Origin: SIG480 sp045636865 | GTDB taxonomy: Bacteria; Bacillota; Clostridia; Oscillospirales; JAAYXM01 | Reading direction: 5' to 3' | NCBI GenBank assembly: GCA_045636865.1 | Contig: JAZTYJ010000017.1 | Span: 1-64,000 of the forward strand | DNA: 64,000 nt | Part shown: piece after piece, positions 43,425 to 52,241 of the stretch | Layout of the letters: each line of letters opens with the position of its first letter | How positions within the stretch are numbered: the first letter of the stretch is position 1 | Program-made: the position numbers and the translations under genes | The notes under the pieces: model-generated | What the model saw: only the letters and a program-made list of their open reading frames with translations | Told to the model about the DNA's origin: nothing | Database searches by the model: none

Positions 43425-43466
43425 ACAGTATTCCACCTCCGATTGAAATTAGTATCTGACGATATG

Positions 43467-43856
43467 TTATTTATGTTTCTTTTTTGATCTTGATGCAACT
43501 CTTGCGGCCTTTTTCTCAGCTTTTGGAAGCGCATTTTTTGCATCCTCGTTTGTATCCGCAAGCTTCTTTATGATAGCCGCCGCAAAACCGGTATTGCAAA
43601 CTGCGCAAACCGCTATCGGACGTTTGCCGAGCGCGTTTCCGATTTCTGCACGCGTTTCGGAAACGGTTATACACGGGATGCCTGCGCTCTCTGCAACAAA
43701 CTCAAAGGTTTCGCGTGTGCGGGGGGAAGCCTCCTCCGAAATAATGAGGAGACGGGCAAGAGATGCGTTGCAGGCTGCCCTTGCGGCATCATCGCCCATT
43801 TCCACTTTGCCTGCGCGCCTTGCAAGACCTAAAAGACCGAGATATGAACTGCTCAT
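43467..43856 (-). CDS. YlxQ-like L7Ae-family RNA-binding protein
   Basis: 129 residues. LGLLGLARRAGKVEMGDDAAR at the N end and LLIISEEASPRTRETF near residue 34 fit the L7Ae/L30e/YlxQ family, which binds kink-turn RNA. A lysine-rich tail ends the protein. It lies between ylxR and infB, exactly where ylxQ is found in Firmicutes. Its precise RNA target is unknown. Confidence 0.9.
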   Translation of the reverse strand: MSSSYLGLLGLARRAGKVEMGDDAARAACNASLARLLIISEEASPRTRETFEFVAESAGIPCITVSETRAEIGNALGKRPIAVCAVCNTGFAAAIIKKLADTNEDAKNALPKAEKKAARVASRSKKKHK

Positions 43857-43859
43857 ATT

Positions 43860-44129
43860 CTAAACCTCCGAAAGCTCGGAGATGAGCGTGTCATAGAGTT
43901 CATCATCTATCTTCTGCCCGAAAGCACGGTCAAGTGCGTGAGCTTTTTTTGCAAGCCTAAGGCAGGCTTCACTTTTGCAGATATATGCACCGCGCCCCGG
44001 CTTTTTGCCGTCAAAATCGAGGGAAATCTCGCCCTCTTTTGAACGCGTTATGCGCACGAGCGCGTCTTTTTCAAGCATTTGTCTGCACGCAATACACATT
44101 CGCTGCGGAATTTTCTTTTCCTTTGCCAT
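43860..44129 (-). CDS. YlxR (RnpM) RNA-binding protein, DUF448
   Basis: 89 residues. RMCIACRQMLEKDALVRI near residue 11 and GRGAYICKSEACL near residue 46 are the DUF448 signatures. The family includes RnpM, a modulator of RNase P in B. subtilis. It is flanked by nusA and ylxQ in the usual order. Confidence 0.93.
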   Translation of the reverse strand: MAKEKKIPQRMCIACRQMLEKDALVRITRSKEGEISLDFDGKKPGRGAYICKSEACLRLAKKAHALDRAFGQKIDDELYDTLISELSEV

Positions 44130-44158
44130 ATATCTTATTCCGTCCTTAAAAGCTTTTA

Positions 44159-45211
44159 TCAGATGCTGCTTGCCGGCTTGATATCAATCTTATATCCGGT
44201 GAGCTTTGCGGCAAGGCGTGCATTCTGACCGTCTTTTCCGATTGCGAGAGAAAGCTGGTCATCATCGACGATTACGCGGCATGAGCGTGCTTCCTCGTCT
44301 GCGCTGACAGAGATAACGTTTGCCGGAGCGAGAGCTGCCGCAACAAATTCGCTGATGTCGTCTGAGTATTTGACAATATCAATCTTCTCACCGCAGATTT
44401 CGTCAACAACTGCAGCCACGCGGCTACCGTGCGGACCGACGCATGCGCCGATGGGATCAACGTTTGCATCATTTGCTGAAACTGCGATTTTTGTTCTTGA
44501 GCCGGCTTCACGTGCAACGCTTCTGATTTCAACCGTGCCGTCGTGAATTTCCGGGACCTCGATTTCAAAAAGACGGCGGACAAGACCGGGGTGAGTTCTT
44601 GAGATGATAATCTGCGGTCCGCGGTCTGAACGCTTTACTTCGACAACATAAATCTTTACGCGGTCACCCTCACGGAGAACTTCACCGGGAATCTGTTCCT
44701 TTGCACCGAGGTAGATTTCTGTTTTTTCGTTGGCACCCATAATCTCGATTGACGCGCCGCCGCTTTTCGGGTCGGTGCGGGTAACAAGAGCTGTTAAAAG
44801 CTCGTGCTCCTTTGAGCTGAATTTGCGGTAGACAACGCCGCGCTCAGCCTCTCGGATGCCCTGGATGATAACCTGCTTTGCAGTCTGTGCGGCAATTCTG
44901 CCGAAGTCGCGTGTTTTCACTTCAACGTTAACGATGTCGCCGACACCGCTTTTCTTTGAAATCTTCTTTGCATCGTCAAGTGCGATTTCCTCTGCCGGAT
45001 TTTCGACAGCATCAACAACCGTCTTCCTGACGTACATACGGATTTCCTTCTTTTCACGGTCAGGCTCTACGAATACGTTTTCAACGTTGCCTGCATTGTC
45101 GCGCTTATATGCGGCAAGAAGTGCCTGTGAAACACGGTCGAGCATATAATCCTGCGGAATGCCTTTTTCAGCTTCGAGCTGCGCGATGGCAGCAAAAAAT
45201 TCTGCGTTCAT
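44159..45211 (-). CDS. nusA: Transcription termination/antitermination protein NusA
   Basis: 350 residues. The N-terminal RNA-polymerase-binding domain (1-130), S1 domain (about 135-200) and two KH domains (about 205-345) with GPHGSRVAAVVDEICGEKIDIV (read in parts) and the second KH in LSLAIGKDGQNARLAAKL match the Gram-positive form, which lacks the acidic C-terminal repeats of E. coli. It controls pausing and termination. Confidence 0.97.
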   Translation of the reverse strand: MNAEFFAAIAQLEAEKGIPQDYMLDRVSQALLAAYKRDNAGNVENVFVEPDREKKEIRMYVRKTVVDAVENPAEEIALDDAKKISKKSGVGDIVNVEVKTRDFGRIAAQTAKQVIIQGIREAERGVVYRKFSSKEHELLTALVTRTDPKSGGASIEIMGANEKTEIYLGAKEQIPGEVLREGDRVKIYVVEVKRSDRGPQIIISRTHPGLVRRLFEIEVPEIHDGTVEIRSVAREAGSRTKIAVSANDANVDPIGACVGPHGSRVAAVVDEICGEKIDIVKYSDDISEFVAAALAPANVISVSADEEARSCRVIVDDDQLSLAIGKDGQNARLAAKLTGYKIDIKPASSI

Positions 45212-45248
45212 TTTTTAATCGTCCCCTTTTCTGATATTTATATATAAG

Positions 45249-45704
45249 TTAAAATTCTACACGCAATCTTACAGATGCGATTTCTTTCTTCTCAAACAAG
45301 ATGTCTTCATCATCGATTGAAAGTGTAACATTTCCATCTGCATATGAAGAAAGGTTTCCTTCAAATTCCTTCTTTCCGTTTTTGGGAGAGAAGGTCTTGA
45401 GAGTTATGGGAGAGCCCATATATCTCTCAAAGTCAGACGGACGTGAAAGCCGTCTTTCAAGCCCTGCGCTTGACACCTCAAAGATGTATGAATCGGGAAT
45501 CGGGTCAGCATCGTCGAGAATTTTGTCAAATGCCCGTGAGAAGCTTTCGCAGTCGTTTATTGAAACGCCGCCTTCCTTGTCAATATAGACGCGGAGATAT
45601 CTCTCACCGCCCTCTTTGACGTAGTCAACATCCCATATTTCAAGACCGAGACCTTCGGCAACGGGAAGCGCGAGCTTTGTTACAACATCAGTAATCTTAT
45701 TCAA
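45249..45704 (-). CDS. rimP: Ribosome maturation factor RimP
   Basis: 151 residues. LGLEIWDVDYVKEGGERYLRVYIDKEGGVSINDCE (read in parts) at residues 20-55 and YIFEVSSAGLERRL near residue 97 are the RimP hallmarks: an alpha/beta N domain and an Sm-like C domain. It assists 30S assembly. It heads the nusA-infB run with a promoter and a 5' UTR hairpin upstream. Confidence 0.96.
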   Translation of the reverse strand: MNKITDVVTKLALPVAEGLGLEIWDVDYVKEGGERYLRVYIDKEGGVSINDCESFSRAFDKILDDADPIPDSYIFEVSSAGLERRLSRPSDFERYMGSPITLKTFSPKNGKKEFEGNLSSYADGNVTLSIDDEDILFEKKEIASVRLRVEF

Positions 45705-45727
45705 AAAAACACCCCTTACAAGTAATA

Positions 45728-45755
45728 CGAGAGTGGACGGTTGCGTCCACTCTCG
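45728..45755 (-). other. Strong hairpin in the rimP 5' leader
   Basis: A perfect 12-pair stem CGAGAGTGGACG/CGTCCACTCTCG with a 4-base loop lies between the promoter and the ribosome site. The T run follows only after about 20 bases, so it is not a classical terminator. It could be a leader regulatory structure, or it could protect the 5' end. Confidence 0.55.
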
Positions 45756-45780
45756 ATTCCTACTTTCTTACTTTACGGTT

Positions 45781-45809
45781 AGTATACCACATATAACTTT
45801 AAAATGCAA
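45781..45809 (-). promoter_or_regulatory. Promoter of the rimP-nusA-infB run
   Basis: Minus-strand TTGCAT (45809-45804), 17-base spacer and TATACT (45786-45781), about 75 bases before the rimP start. Confidence 0.75.
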
Positions 45810-45827
45810 GTTTTTTTATTAAAAAGT

Positions 45828-47321
45828 TTAGTTTTTAACAAAATCAATGTAGCTTGAGTCGATAGCCTTTGCTTTTTTGTCTGATTTTGCGTATTCTCTT
45901 GCAAGAGATAATGCCTTGTCAAGCTGAGTGTCCTCAACTATGTACTGCTCCTCAAGTGCCTTTGTTGATTCATCTATCTTCAGGAGAAGCTCCCAGCTGC
46001 ATGAAGAAGAAATCTTCTGAAGGTCGTTATATCTGCAGTACATATTTACGGCAAATACCGTTCTCTCATCCCATACATTGTCGGGAGTGCCGTAGAAGTA
46101 GCCGAGAAGAGAAAGTCTTTCCTCAAGAGCCTTTACGTTTGCGGTTTTTATCTTGCTTGCAATTGACTTGTACTTAAGCGGTGTAAGCTGCGGAAGCTTA
46201 TAAGGTGTTTTCTTGAGATCAACCTTGTAGTCGGGAATGATTCCGATTTGGTCATAGCTGCCGTTTACGGGAAGCTTAAGGTCAACAACAGAAACAACGG
46301 CCTCATCGCCCGTGCTTGTTTCTATATGACGCTGTCCCATGCCCTTGCCTACGGTTGTTTTACCGACGACAACGGCATATCCGAGCTCCTGCATTGAGCC
46401 TGCAAGGACTTCTGATGCAGATGCGGAGTTTTCGTTTACAAGGATAACGAATTTGTTGAACTCCCAGCCATAACCTTCGGATTCAAACAAAGTGAGCTTG
46501 AGCGGGTGTGCCTGCCATGTCATGAGATAGGGGACTTCTTCGGGGAAGATGTTGTCAACCATATTGATGAGGCAGTCGAGTGAGCCGCCGCGGTTGTTGC
46601 GAAGGTCAAGGACGATGGTGTTGACTCCCGAATCCCTGAAGTTGTGATATGCTTCAATAAAGTCGATGAAGGTGGTAAGCCCCTCAAACTGAGCTATCTT
46701 CATATATCCGATTTTCTCGTCGATTATCTCTGTGCTGACATCAGAGAGTGCGATAACCGCGCGCTTTACGAGAACAGTTCGCTGTTCAGTGCCGCGGATA
46801 AATCCAATTTTTACGGTAGTTCCCGCCGTTCCGCGGATTGCAAGAGCTGCTTCAGACGGAGCAAAGCCGCGCACGTTGATATCGTCTACCGAGACGATTT
46901 TGTCACCGGGGAGAAGACCTGCAAGATCGGCAGGACCTCCATTTGTAACGCTGCTTATCTCAAGAACGTTTTCGTCGAGGTTCATGCTCACGACAACGCC
47001 GATGCCGACCATTACGTTTGTGTTGCCGTATGCTGCTTCATACGTTGTCGGTTCAAGATAGTGAGAGTAGCGGTCGTTCTTCTCGTAGATCTTGTTCATA
47101 AAATCATAGAAGAAGTCCGGGTTTTCTTCAAAGCTTGCAATGAGAGCGTCTCTGATATAGTCCGTATCCTCATTGCCGAAGAGACTGTAGTTCTTGTAGA
47201 TGGAAAGTGCTTCGTCGAGTTTTGCGCCATAGTCGATTTCCTCTGCGGCAAGGGCACAGACAGAAAGTGCAAGTGTGAGAGCGAGTATGAGTGCAACTTT
47301 TCTGATATGAGACTTTTTCAT
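45828..47321 (-). CDS. Second S41-family protease with peptidoglycan-binding-like C-terminus
   Basis: 497 residues from ATG at 47321, which follows GGAGG; a longer frame upstream has no ribosome site. A signal peptide (KKSHIRKVALILALTLALSVCALA, read in parts) ends near residue 26. The PDZ domain spans about 100-180. Catalytic Ser is in NSASASEVLAGSM near residue 298 and Lys in GKTTVGKGMGQ near residue 322. Residues 390-450 carry LEERLSLLGYFYG and VFAVNMYCRYND, matching the PG_binding_1 fold fused to CtpA-type proteases in Firmicutes. It is probably exported and held at the wall. Confidence 0.92.
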   Translation of the reverse strand: MKKSHIRKVALILALTLALSVCALAAEEIDYGAKLDEALSIYKNYSLFGNEDTDYIRDALIASFEENPDFFYDFMNKIYEKNDRYSHYLEPTTYEAAYGNTNVMVGIGVVVSMNLDENVLEISSVTNGGPADLAGLLPGDKIVSVDDINVRGFAPSEAALAIRGTAGTTVKIGFIRGTEQRTVLVKRAVIALSDVSTEIIDEKIGYMKIAQFEGLTTFIDFIEAYHNFRDSGVNTIVLDLRNNRGGSLDCLINMVDNIFPEEVPYLMTWQAHPLKLTLFESEGYGWEFNKFVILVNENSASASEVLAGSMQELGYAVVVGKTTVGKGMGQRHIETSTGDEAVVSVVDLKLPVNGSYDQIGIIPDYKVDLKKTPYKLPQLTPLKYKSIASKIKTANVKALEERLSLLGYFYGTPDNVWDERTVFAVNMYCRYNDLQKISSSCSWELLLKIDESTKALEEQYIVEDTQLDKALSLAREYAKSDKKAKAIDSSYIDFVKN

Positions 47322-47346
47322 AAATTTATCCTCCGTAAAAGTTATA

Positions 47347-47784
47347 CTAATTTGAAACACCGGCTGTGCGGATATTCATATAAAGCACGTTTTCTCCGGC
47401 AACGGCGTTGTTTATTTCCATAGAGTAGTCGATTCTGAGCTTGCCACCCGACTCCGAAAGGGTTTTATCTATCTTTCTTGTGTTTATTCCCACAGTGAGC
47501 GAGCCAAAACCCATATCGTAATATGAGATGTGCTTCTGACCTTCCTCAAAAATCATATGTGTTTCAAGCTCACCGAAGCGGATGACGGTGACTTTGCCTT
47601 TTTCAACCTTTACCGTGGTGGTGGTATCTCCGAGCCCCGTGAGCTCGCTTTCTTTATATTTTATATAGTAGTTTCCGTTTTTTTCATAAAAGCTGCCGCT
47701 TGTAACGAGCTCAACGTTGCCGTCTTCTTCGACCTCGTCGAAATTCTGCAGTCCTTTTATGGTGATAATGACGTCTTTTTTCAT
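47347..47784 (-). CDS. DUF1934 (YwiB-like) beta-barrel protein
   Basis: 145 residues from ATG at 47784, directly after AAGGAGG; the longer open frame upstream overlaps murI. The sequence is almost all beta-strand, with ITIKGLQNFDEVEEDGNVELVTSGSFY (read in parts) at the N end and LRIDYSMEINNAVAGENVLYMNIR at the C end, the DUF1934 calycin-like barrel. The role of the family is not known. It lies between murI and the S41 gene. Confidence 0.85.
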   Translation of the reverse strand: MKKDVIITIKGLQNFDEVEEDGNVELVTSGSFYEKNGNYYIKYKESELTGLGDTTTTVKVEKGKVTVIRFGELETHMIFEEGQKHISYYDMGFGSLTVGINTRKIDKTLSESGGKLRIDYSMEINNAVAGENVLYMNIRTAGVSN

Positions 47785-47807
47785 TTTTCCTCCTTGGCAG
47801 ATATCGG

Positions 47808-48611
47808 CTATTTGCCTACAAATACCTTCTTGACCTCGCCGCAAAGGGACGCGCCGAGAAATGCCGATGCGTGCCTTGAGAAGCTCTCGGCATCGTCTGA
47901 AACGAAGAATCTGTGTCTGCCGCACTCTGCGGTGTTTTTCTCAATGTCGTCGTTGGCCCTGAGGAGCTTTGCCGCCTCAAGACCGGGGTTTATGAGAGTT
48001 ATGGAATCTCCCGTGAAACTTCTTATCGCGTCTTCAATTATGGGATAGTGTGTGCAACCGAGAATGAGTGTGTCGATTCCCGAATCCTTAAGCGGCGAAA
48101 TGTATTCGCGGATCATCGTCATAATAACGACGTCATCGGGGCTTGTTCTTCCGTTTTCAACGAGGGGAACAAAAAGCGGACACGGAGCCGCAAAAATTTC
48201 CGTGTCGGGCAAGAGATTCATAATCTCACGCTCATAAGAACGGCTTCTGATGGTTGCTGATGTGCCGATTATGCCGATTTTTTTGTTTTCGGTTGCGCGC
48301 ACAGCGGCAACAGCCGCAGGCTGCACAACACCAAACATCGGTATATCGTAGTCCTTCTCAATTTTCGGAAGCGATACGGAGCTTACCGTACCGCAGGCGA
48401 TTATTATTGCCTTTGTATCATAGGAGAGGAGAAAGTCAACATCCTCGCGGGCATAGCGCGTAATGGTTTCCTCGGAGCGTGTGCCATACGGCACGCGTGC
48501 GGTATCGCCGAGGTAGACGATGTCCTCACCCGGAAGAAGGCGCATGATTTCAGATACTGCGGTGAGCCCGCCGAGTCCCGAATCGAAAACGCCTATCGGA
48601 CGCTTATCCAT
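47808..48611 (-). CDS. murI: Glutamate racemase
   Basis: 267 residues. FDSGLGGLTAV at residues 9-19 holds the substrate-binding Asp/Ser, the two catalytic cysteines are in IACGTVSS near residue 72 and LGCTHYP near residue 183. It supplies D-glutamate for peptidoglycan. It follows the D-Ala-D-Ala ligase gene by 3 bases, so the wall precursors are made from one transcript. Confidence 0.97.
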   Translation of the reverse strand: MDKRPIGVFDSGLGGLTAVSEIMRLLPGEDIVYLGDTARVPYGTRSEETITRYAREDVDFLLSYDTKAIIIACGTVSSVSLPKIEKDYDIPMFGVVQPAAVAAVRATENKKIGIIGTSATIRSRSYEREIMNLLPDTEIFAAPCPLFVPLVENGRTSPDDVVIMTMIREYISPLKDSGIDTLILGCTHYPIIEDAIRSFTGDSITLINPGLEAAKLLRANDDIEKNTAECGRHRFFVSDDAESFSRHASAFLGASLCGEVKKVFVGK

Positions 48612-48614
48612 AAC

Positions 48615-49676
48615 TTATCTTTCCTTTCTCTCAAGTGCGAAAGATATGATTCTGTCAAGCAGATCTGAAAACTCTATTCCGCAGGCGGCAAAGAGTTTTG
48701 AATACATGCTGATGCTCGTAAAACCGGGGATGGTGTTTATTTCATTGAAGATTATCTTTCCCGTTTCCTTGTGGATGAAGAAGTCAACCCTCGAGAGTCC
48801 CGAGCAGGAAAGGGCGTGGTAAATCTTCTTTGCATATCCGCGGATTTCTTCGGAAATCTCTTCCGGAAGATCTGCGGGAATAACTGTCTTTGAAGCAGAA
48901 TCGAGATATTTTGATTCGTAAGAATAAGTCTCGGTAGCGGAGAGAACCTCACCGCAGACAGAGACGATTGCATCGTCGTTTCCCAGAACCGCGGTTTCAA
49001 TTTCGCGTGCAGGGATAAATTCTTCAACGAGAGCCTTTCCGCCGTAAGAGAGCGCATTGGAAAGTTTTTCACGAAGCTCTTTCCGGTCTGATGCCTTTGC
49101 GGCACCGACAGACGAGCCTGTGCCCGTCGGCTTTACGAACACGGGATATGAAAACTTTTTCTCAACTTTCGAAATCACATCAGAACTCTCGAAATCGTGA
49201 GTCGTAACGCATATCCAGTCAGCCTGGGCAACTCCTGCAGAAGCGGCAACGAGCTTTGTGAGCGATTTGTCCATGCAAACTGCGCTCGATGCGGCACCCG
49301 GGCCGACACACGCGATTCCCGCAAGTTCGCACGCACCCTGAAGGCGTCCGTCTTCGGCATTTTCACCGTGCATAACGGGGAATATAACGTCGAGAGAAAT
49401 CCACTCGTCTGTTTTAAAGACATAAAGCCCTGCACTCTTGCGGCTTGTAACGAGTGTACACTCAAACTTCGGTAGAGTCTGCCACTTATCAGCCTCAATG
49501 TCGGCGGGAGATACTTCGGGCAGATAATACCAGTCGCCATCGCGCGAGATTCCGACGATTGAAAGGTCATACTTTGAACGGTCAAGACCGGAAAGTACGC
49601 TCGCGGAAGAACGAAGGGAAATTTCATATTCACTTGATGCGCCGCCAAAGAGTACGGCAAGACGAGTTTTGCTCAT
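48615..49676 (-). CDS. ddl: D-alanine-D-alanine ligase-family ATP-grasp enzyme
   Basis: 353 residues from ATG at 49676, 9 bases after GGAG. VLFGGASSEYEISL is at residues 6-19, where the usual His of SEHEVSL is Tyr. VFPVMHGENAEDGRLQG is near residue 98, FVKPTGTGSSVG near 178, SYESKYLDSASK near 240 and the metal site FNEINTIPGFTSIS near 305. Tyr in place of His is also found in VanG/VanC-type D-Ala-D-Ser ligases, while the omega-loop region looks more like ordinary Ddl. No vanT or vanXY genes are near, so normal Ddl is the better guess. Confidence 0.9.
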   Translation of the reverse strand: MSKTRLAVLFGGASSEYEISLRSSASVLSGLDRSKYDLSIVGISRDGDWYYLPEVSPADIEADKWQTLPKFECTLVTSRKSAGLYVFKTDEWISLDVIFPVMHGENAEDGRLQGACELAGIACVGPGAASSAVCMDKSLTKLVAASAGVAQADWICVTTHDFESSDVISKVEKKFSYPVFVKPTGTGSSVGAAKASDRKELREKLSNALSYGGKALVEEFIPAREIETAVLGNDDAIVSVCGEVLSATETYSYESKYLDSASKTVIPADLPEEISEEIRGYAKKIYHALSCSGLSRVDFFIHKETGKIIFNEINTIPGFTSISMYSKLFAACGIEFSDLLDRIISFALERKER

Positions 49677-49739
49677 AAAAAACAACTCCGATTCAGTTAA
49701 TAAAATGCTAATTTATATTCAAAAAAACCAAAAAATATG

Positions 49740-50399
49740 TCAAAGGATAACGTATGCAAAAATTGAGATAAAGTGGCAGACGCTTCCACCCAGCGCAAAA
49801 AGGTGAAAGACGGAATGCATATACCTGACACGGCTTCCGATGCCGTAAAGAACTGCGCCGACCGTGTAAAGGATGCCGCCGGCAAGCAGGAGTGAAACAC
49901 CTTCGGATGGTACGGATGCGATGAGCGTTTTGACTGAAAAGATAACAGCCCAACCCATAGCGATGTAGAGAATCATCGAAAGAACAGTTGACTTTTTAAG
50001 GCTTATTGCATTGAGGGTAATTCCCAAAGCTGCCGCTCCGACGATTACACCAAAAACCGTAAACCCAACGGGACCGCGCATTGAGACGAGTGTATACGGG
50101 ATATAGGTGCCTGCAATGAGAAGAAATATGCTGCAATGGTCCAAGATTCTGAAAACGCGCTTTGCACGGTTTATGCCGAGCGCGTGGTAGATTGTCGAAA
50201 CTGAATAAAGAATAATCATTGAAGAGCCGTAAAGCGCGCTGCTTACAATCTTCCAGGCGTCTCCGCTCTTTGCAGAAAAGACAACGCACAAAACGAGAAC
50301 AACAATGCCAAAAACAGCACCACAGCCATGGGATATTGAATTTAAAAGCTCTTCGCCGAGAGTGTATTTCGGAATGCCGAGTCGTTCTCTTTTGTCCAT
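49740..50399 (-). CDS. Hemolysin III family (PAQR-like) membrane protein
   Basis: 219 residues from ATG at 50399, 9 bases after AAAGGGG. Seven hydrophobic segments are visible between residues 22 and 217. The family residues are present in NSISHGCGAVFG near residue 17, STIYHAL near residue 67 and SVFHLFALGGSVCHFISI near residue 190, whose Ser and His residues form the metal site of PAQR/HlyIII proteins. Despite the name a hydrolase-like or stress role is more likely than haemolysis. It leads the ddl-murI run, divergent from the T-box operon. Confidence 0.92.
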   Translation of the reverse strand: MDKRERLGIPKYTLGEELLNSISHGCGAVFGIVVLVLCVVFSAKSGDAWKIVSSALYGSSMIILYSVSTIYHALGINRAKRVFRILDHCSIFLLIAGTYIPYTLVSMRGPVGFTVFGVIVGAAALGITLNAISLKKSTVLSMILYIAMGWAVIFSVKTLIASVPSEGVSLLLAGGILYTVGAVLYGIGSRVRYMHSVFHLFALGGSVCHFISIFAYVIL

Positions 50400-50424
50400 A
50401 AAGTACATCCCCTTTCAATTTTAT

Positions 50425-50453
50425 ATCATACCACTTTTTAAGTCAAATTACAA
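50425..50453 (-). promoter_or_regulatory. Promoter of the hlyIII-ddl-murI run
   Basis: Minus-strand TTGTAA (50453-50448), 17-base spacer and TATGAT (50430-50425), back to back with the T-box promoter 45 bases away. Confidence 0.6.
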
Positions 50454-50497
50454 TGCATTTTTGATAACATACATATATAAAATATAATATAAAAAAC

Positions 50498-50526
50498 TTG
50501 ACAGCAGTTTTTTGCGGTGGTATAAT
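50498..50526 (+). promoter_or_regulatory. Consensus promoter of the T-box operon
   Basis: TTGACA at 50498-50503, 17-base spacer and TATAAT at 50521-50526, a full consensus match. Confidence 0.92.
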
Positions 50527-50531
50527 TAGCA

Positions 50532-50800
50532 CAAACCGTTGAGGAAGAGTAAGTAGGCTATGCCGATTTTCCCAAAGAGAGTCGCAGATGGTGTGATTGC
50601 GGCGGAGAATGCATAACTGAATGGGCTTCCGAGGGCAATCAGAAAGGTTTCCGAGTATGTGCGACGGAGTGTGGCTCTCCGTAAACAAAGGTCTGCATAT
50701 GTTAGTATGCGTAAGTGGGCGCGAAAGCGTCAAGCCGGGTGGCACCGCAGGATATGTTAATTCATCCTGTCCCAGCAAATTGTCATGGGACAGGATTTTT
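50532..50800 (+). promoter_or_regulatory. Tryptophan T-box riboswitch
   Basis: Stem I begins with GAGGAAGAGTAAGTAGG and contains a specifier loop with AACTGAATGGGC, where the UGG triplet at 50622-50624 reads Trp. The T-box core GCCGGGTGGCACCGC ends near 50748. Its bulge UGGC (50740-50743) pairs with an acceptor end GCCA, and G is the discriminator base of bacterial tRNA-Trp, which supports the specifier assignment. A terminator of 11 pairs (ATCCTGTCCCA at 50764-50774 with 50786-50796) ends in a T run. Uncharged tRNA-Trp should open expression of the three genes downstream. It occupies most of the gene-free stretch 50400-50841. Confidence 0.92.
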
Positions 50801-50841
50801 CTCTGTTTTCCGTCCCTATCAAATTGAAAGGAGATTGCAAA

Positions 50842-52215
50842 ATGGCAGACAAAAAAATCCCTTACAAAATTTATCTCGAAGAATCGATGATGCCGAAGTA
50901 TTGGTACAACCTTCGCGCAGAAATGCAGAAGAAGCCTGCTCCGCTTCTCAATCCCGAAACTAAAAAGCCGATAACGGCGCAGGAGCTCTCGAAGGTTTTC
51001 TGTGATGAGCTTGTCCGTCAGGAGCTTGATGACACAACAGTAAATATCGAAATTCCGGAGCAGATCCGCAATTTCTATAAAATGTACCGTCCGTCTCCGC
51101 TTATCCGTGCATATTGTCTTGAGGAAAAACTTCAGACTCCCGCTAAGATTTACTACAAGTTTGAGGGCAACAACACAAGCGGAAGCCACAAGTTAAATTC
51201 CGCTATCGCTCAGGCATACTATGCAAAGCAGCAGGGACTCCGTGGCGTTACAACCGAAACAGGTGCAGGTCAGTGGGGAACCGCGCTTTCAATGGCATGC
51301 TCATACTTTGACCTTGACTGCAAGGTTTTTATGGTTAAGTGCTCATATGAACAGAAGCCCTTCCGCCGCGAGGTTATGAGGACATACGGCGCATCGGTAA
51401 CTCCGTCTCCGTCTATGGATACGGAAATCGGAAAGAAGATTCTTGCCGAGCATCCCGGAACTACGGGAAGCCTCGGATGTGCAATTTCTGAAGCTGTTGA
51501 AGCGGCAGGAAAGAACGAAGGCTATCGCTACGTTCTCGGAAGTGTGCTCAATCAGGTTATGCTTCATCAGTCGGTAATCGGACTTGAAGCAAAGGCCGCG
51601 CTTGATATGTACGGCGAAAAGGCAGATATGATTATCGGCTGTGCAGGTGGCGGTTCAAACCTTGGAGGACTCATTGCTCCGTTTATGGGAGAGAAGCTCC
51701 GTGGCGAGCGCGACTATCAGTTTGTCGCTGTTGAGCCGCAGTCCTGCCCGAGCCTTACAAGAGGTAAGTATGCATACGACTACTGCGATACGGGCAAGGT
51801 GTGTCCGCTTGCAAAGATGCACACGCTCGGTAGTGGCTTTATTCCGTCTGCAACTCACGCGGGCGGTCTTCGCTACCACGGTATGAACTCAACCCTCTCG
51901 GAGCTTTATGACCAGGGACTTATGGAAACAAGAACCGTTTCACAGAAGGAAGTCTTTGCGGCGGCAGAATATTTTGCGAGAATTGAAGGAATTCTCCCTG
52001 CTCCCGAGAGCTCACACGCAATCAAGATTGCGCTTGACGAGGCGATAAAGTGCAAGGAAACGGGAGAGGAGAAGACAATCGTCTTCGGCCTTACGGGAAC
52101 GGGATATTTCGATATGTATGCATATGAAAAGTTCCACAACGACGAGCTTGGTGCATATATCCCGTCTGACGAGGAGATAGCAAAGAGCCTTGCATCTCTT
52201 CCCGTTGTTGAATAA
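50842..52215 (+). CDS. trpB: Tryptophan synthase beta chain, TrpB2 type
   Basis: 457 residues from ATG at 50842, after GAAAGGAGA; an earlier ATG would lie in the terminator. The long N-terminal extension (KIYLEESMMPKYWYNLRAEM) and length put it in the TrpB2 group rather than TrpB1. The PLP lysine is in TSGSHKLNSA near residue 116, the catalytic Glu in TTETGAGQWG near residue 137 and the phosphate-binding GCAGGGSNLGG near residue 270. It joins indole and serine to give tryptophan. No trpA is nearby; TrpB2 often acts alone on free indole. It is regulated by the Trp T-box. Confidence 0.95.
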   Translation: MADKKIPYKIYLEESMMPKYWYNLRAEMQKKPAPLLNPETKKPITAQELSKVFCDELVRQELDDTTVNIEIPEQIRNFYKMYRPSPLIRAYCLEEKLQTPAKIYYKFEGNNTSGSHKLNSAIAQAYYAKQQGLRGVTTETGAGQWGTALSMACSYFDLDCKVFMVKCSYEQKPFRREVMRTYGASVTPSPSMDTEIGKKILAEHPGTTGSLGCAISEAVEAAGKNEGYRYVLGSVLNQVMLHQSVIGLEAKAALDMYGEKADMIIGCAGGGSNLGGLIAPFMGEKLRGERDYQFVAVEPQSCPSLTRGKYAYDYCDTGKVCPLAKMHTLGSGFIPSATHAGGLRYHGMNSTLSELYDQGLMETRTVSQKEVFAAAEYFARIEGILPAPESSHAIKIALDEAIKCKETGEEKTIVFGLTGTGYFDMYAYEKFHNDELGAYIPSDEEIAKSLASLPVVE

Positions 52216-52241
52216 TAAAAAGCGGAAAGGAGACCCGGCAA

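Noticed and set aside
43425..43436. GTG start of infB four codons upstream of the ATG
   Set aside because: The GTG is part of the GGAGGTGG ribosome site itself.
46644..47423. A 259-codon + strand frame opposite the second S41 gene
   Set aside because: Shadow of the coding strand; Cys/Val-rich with no recognisable domain or start signal.
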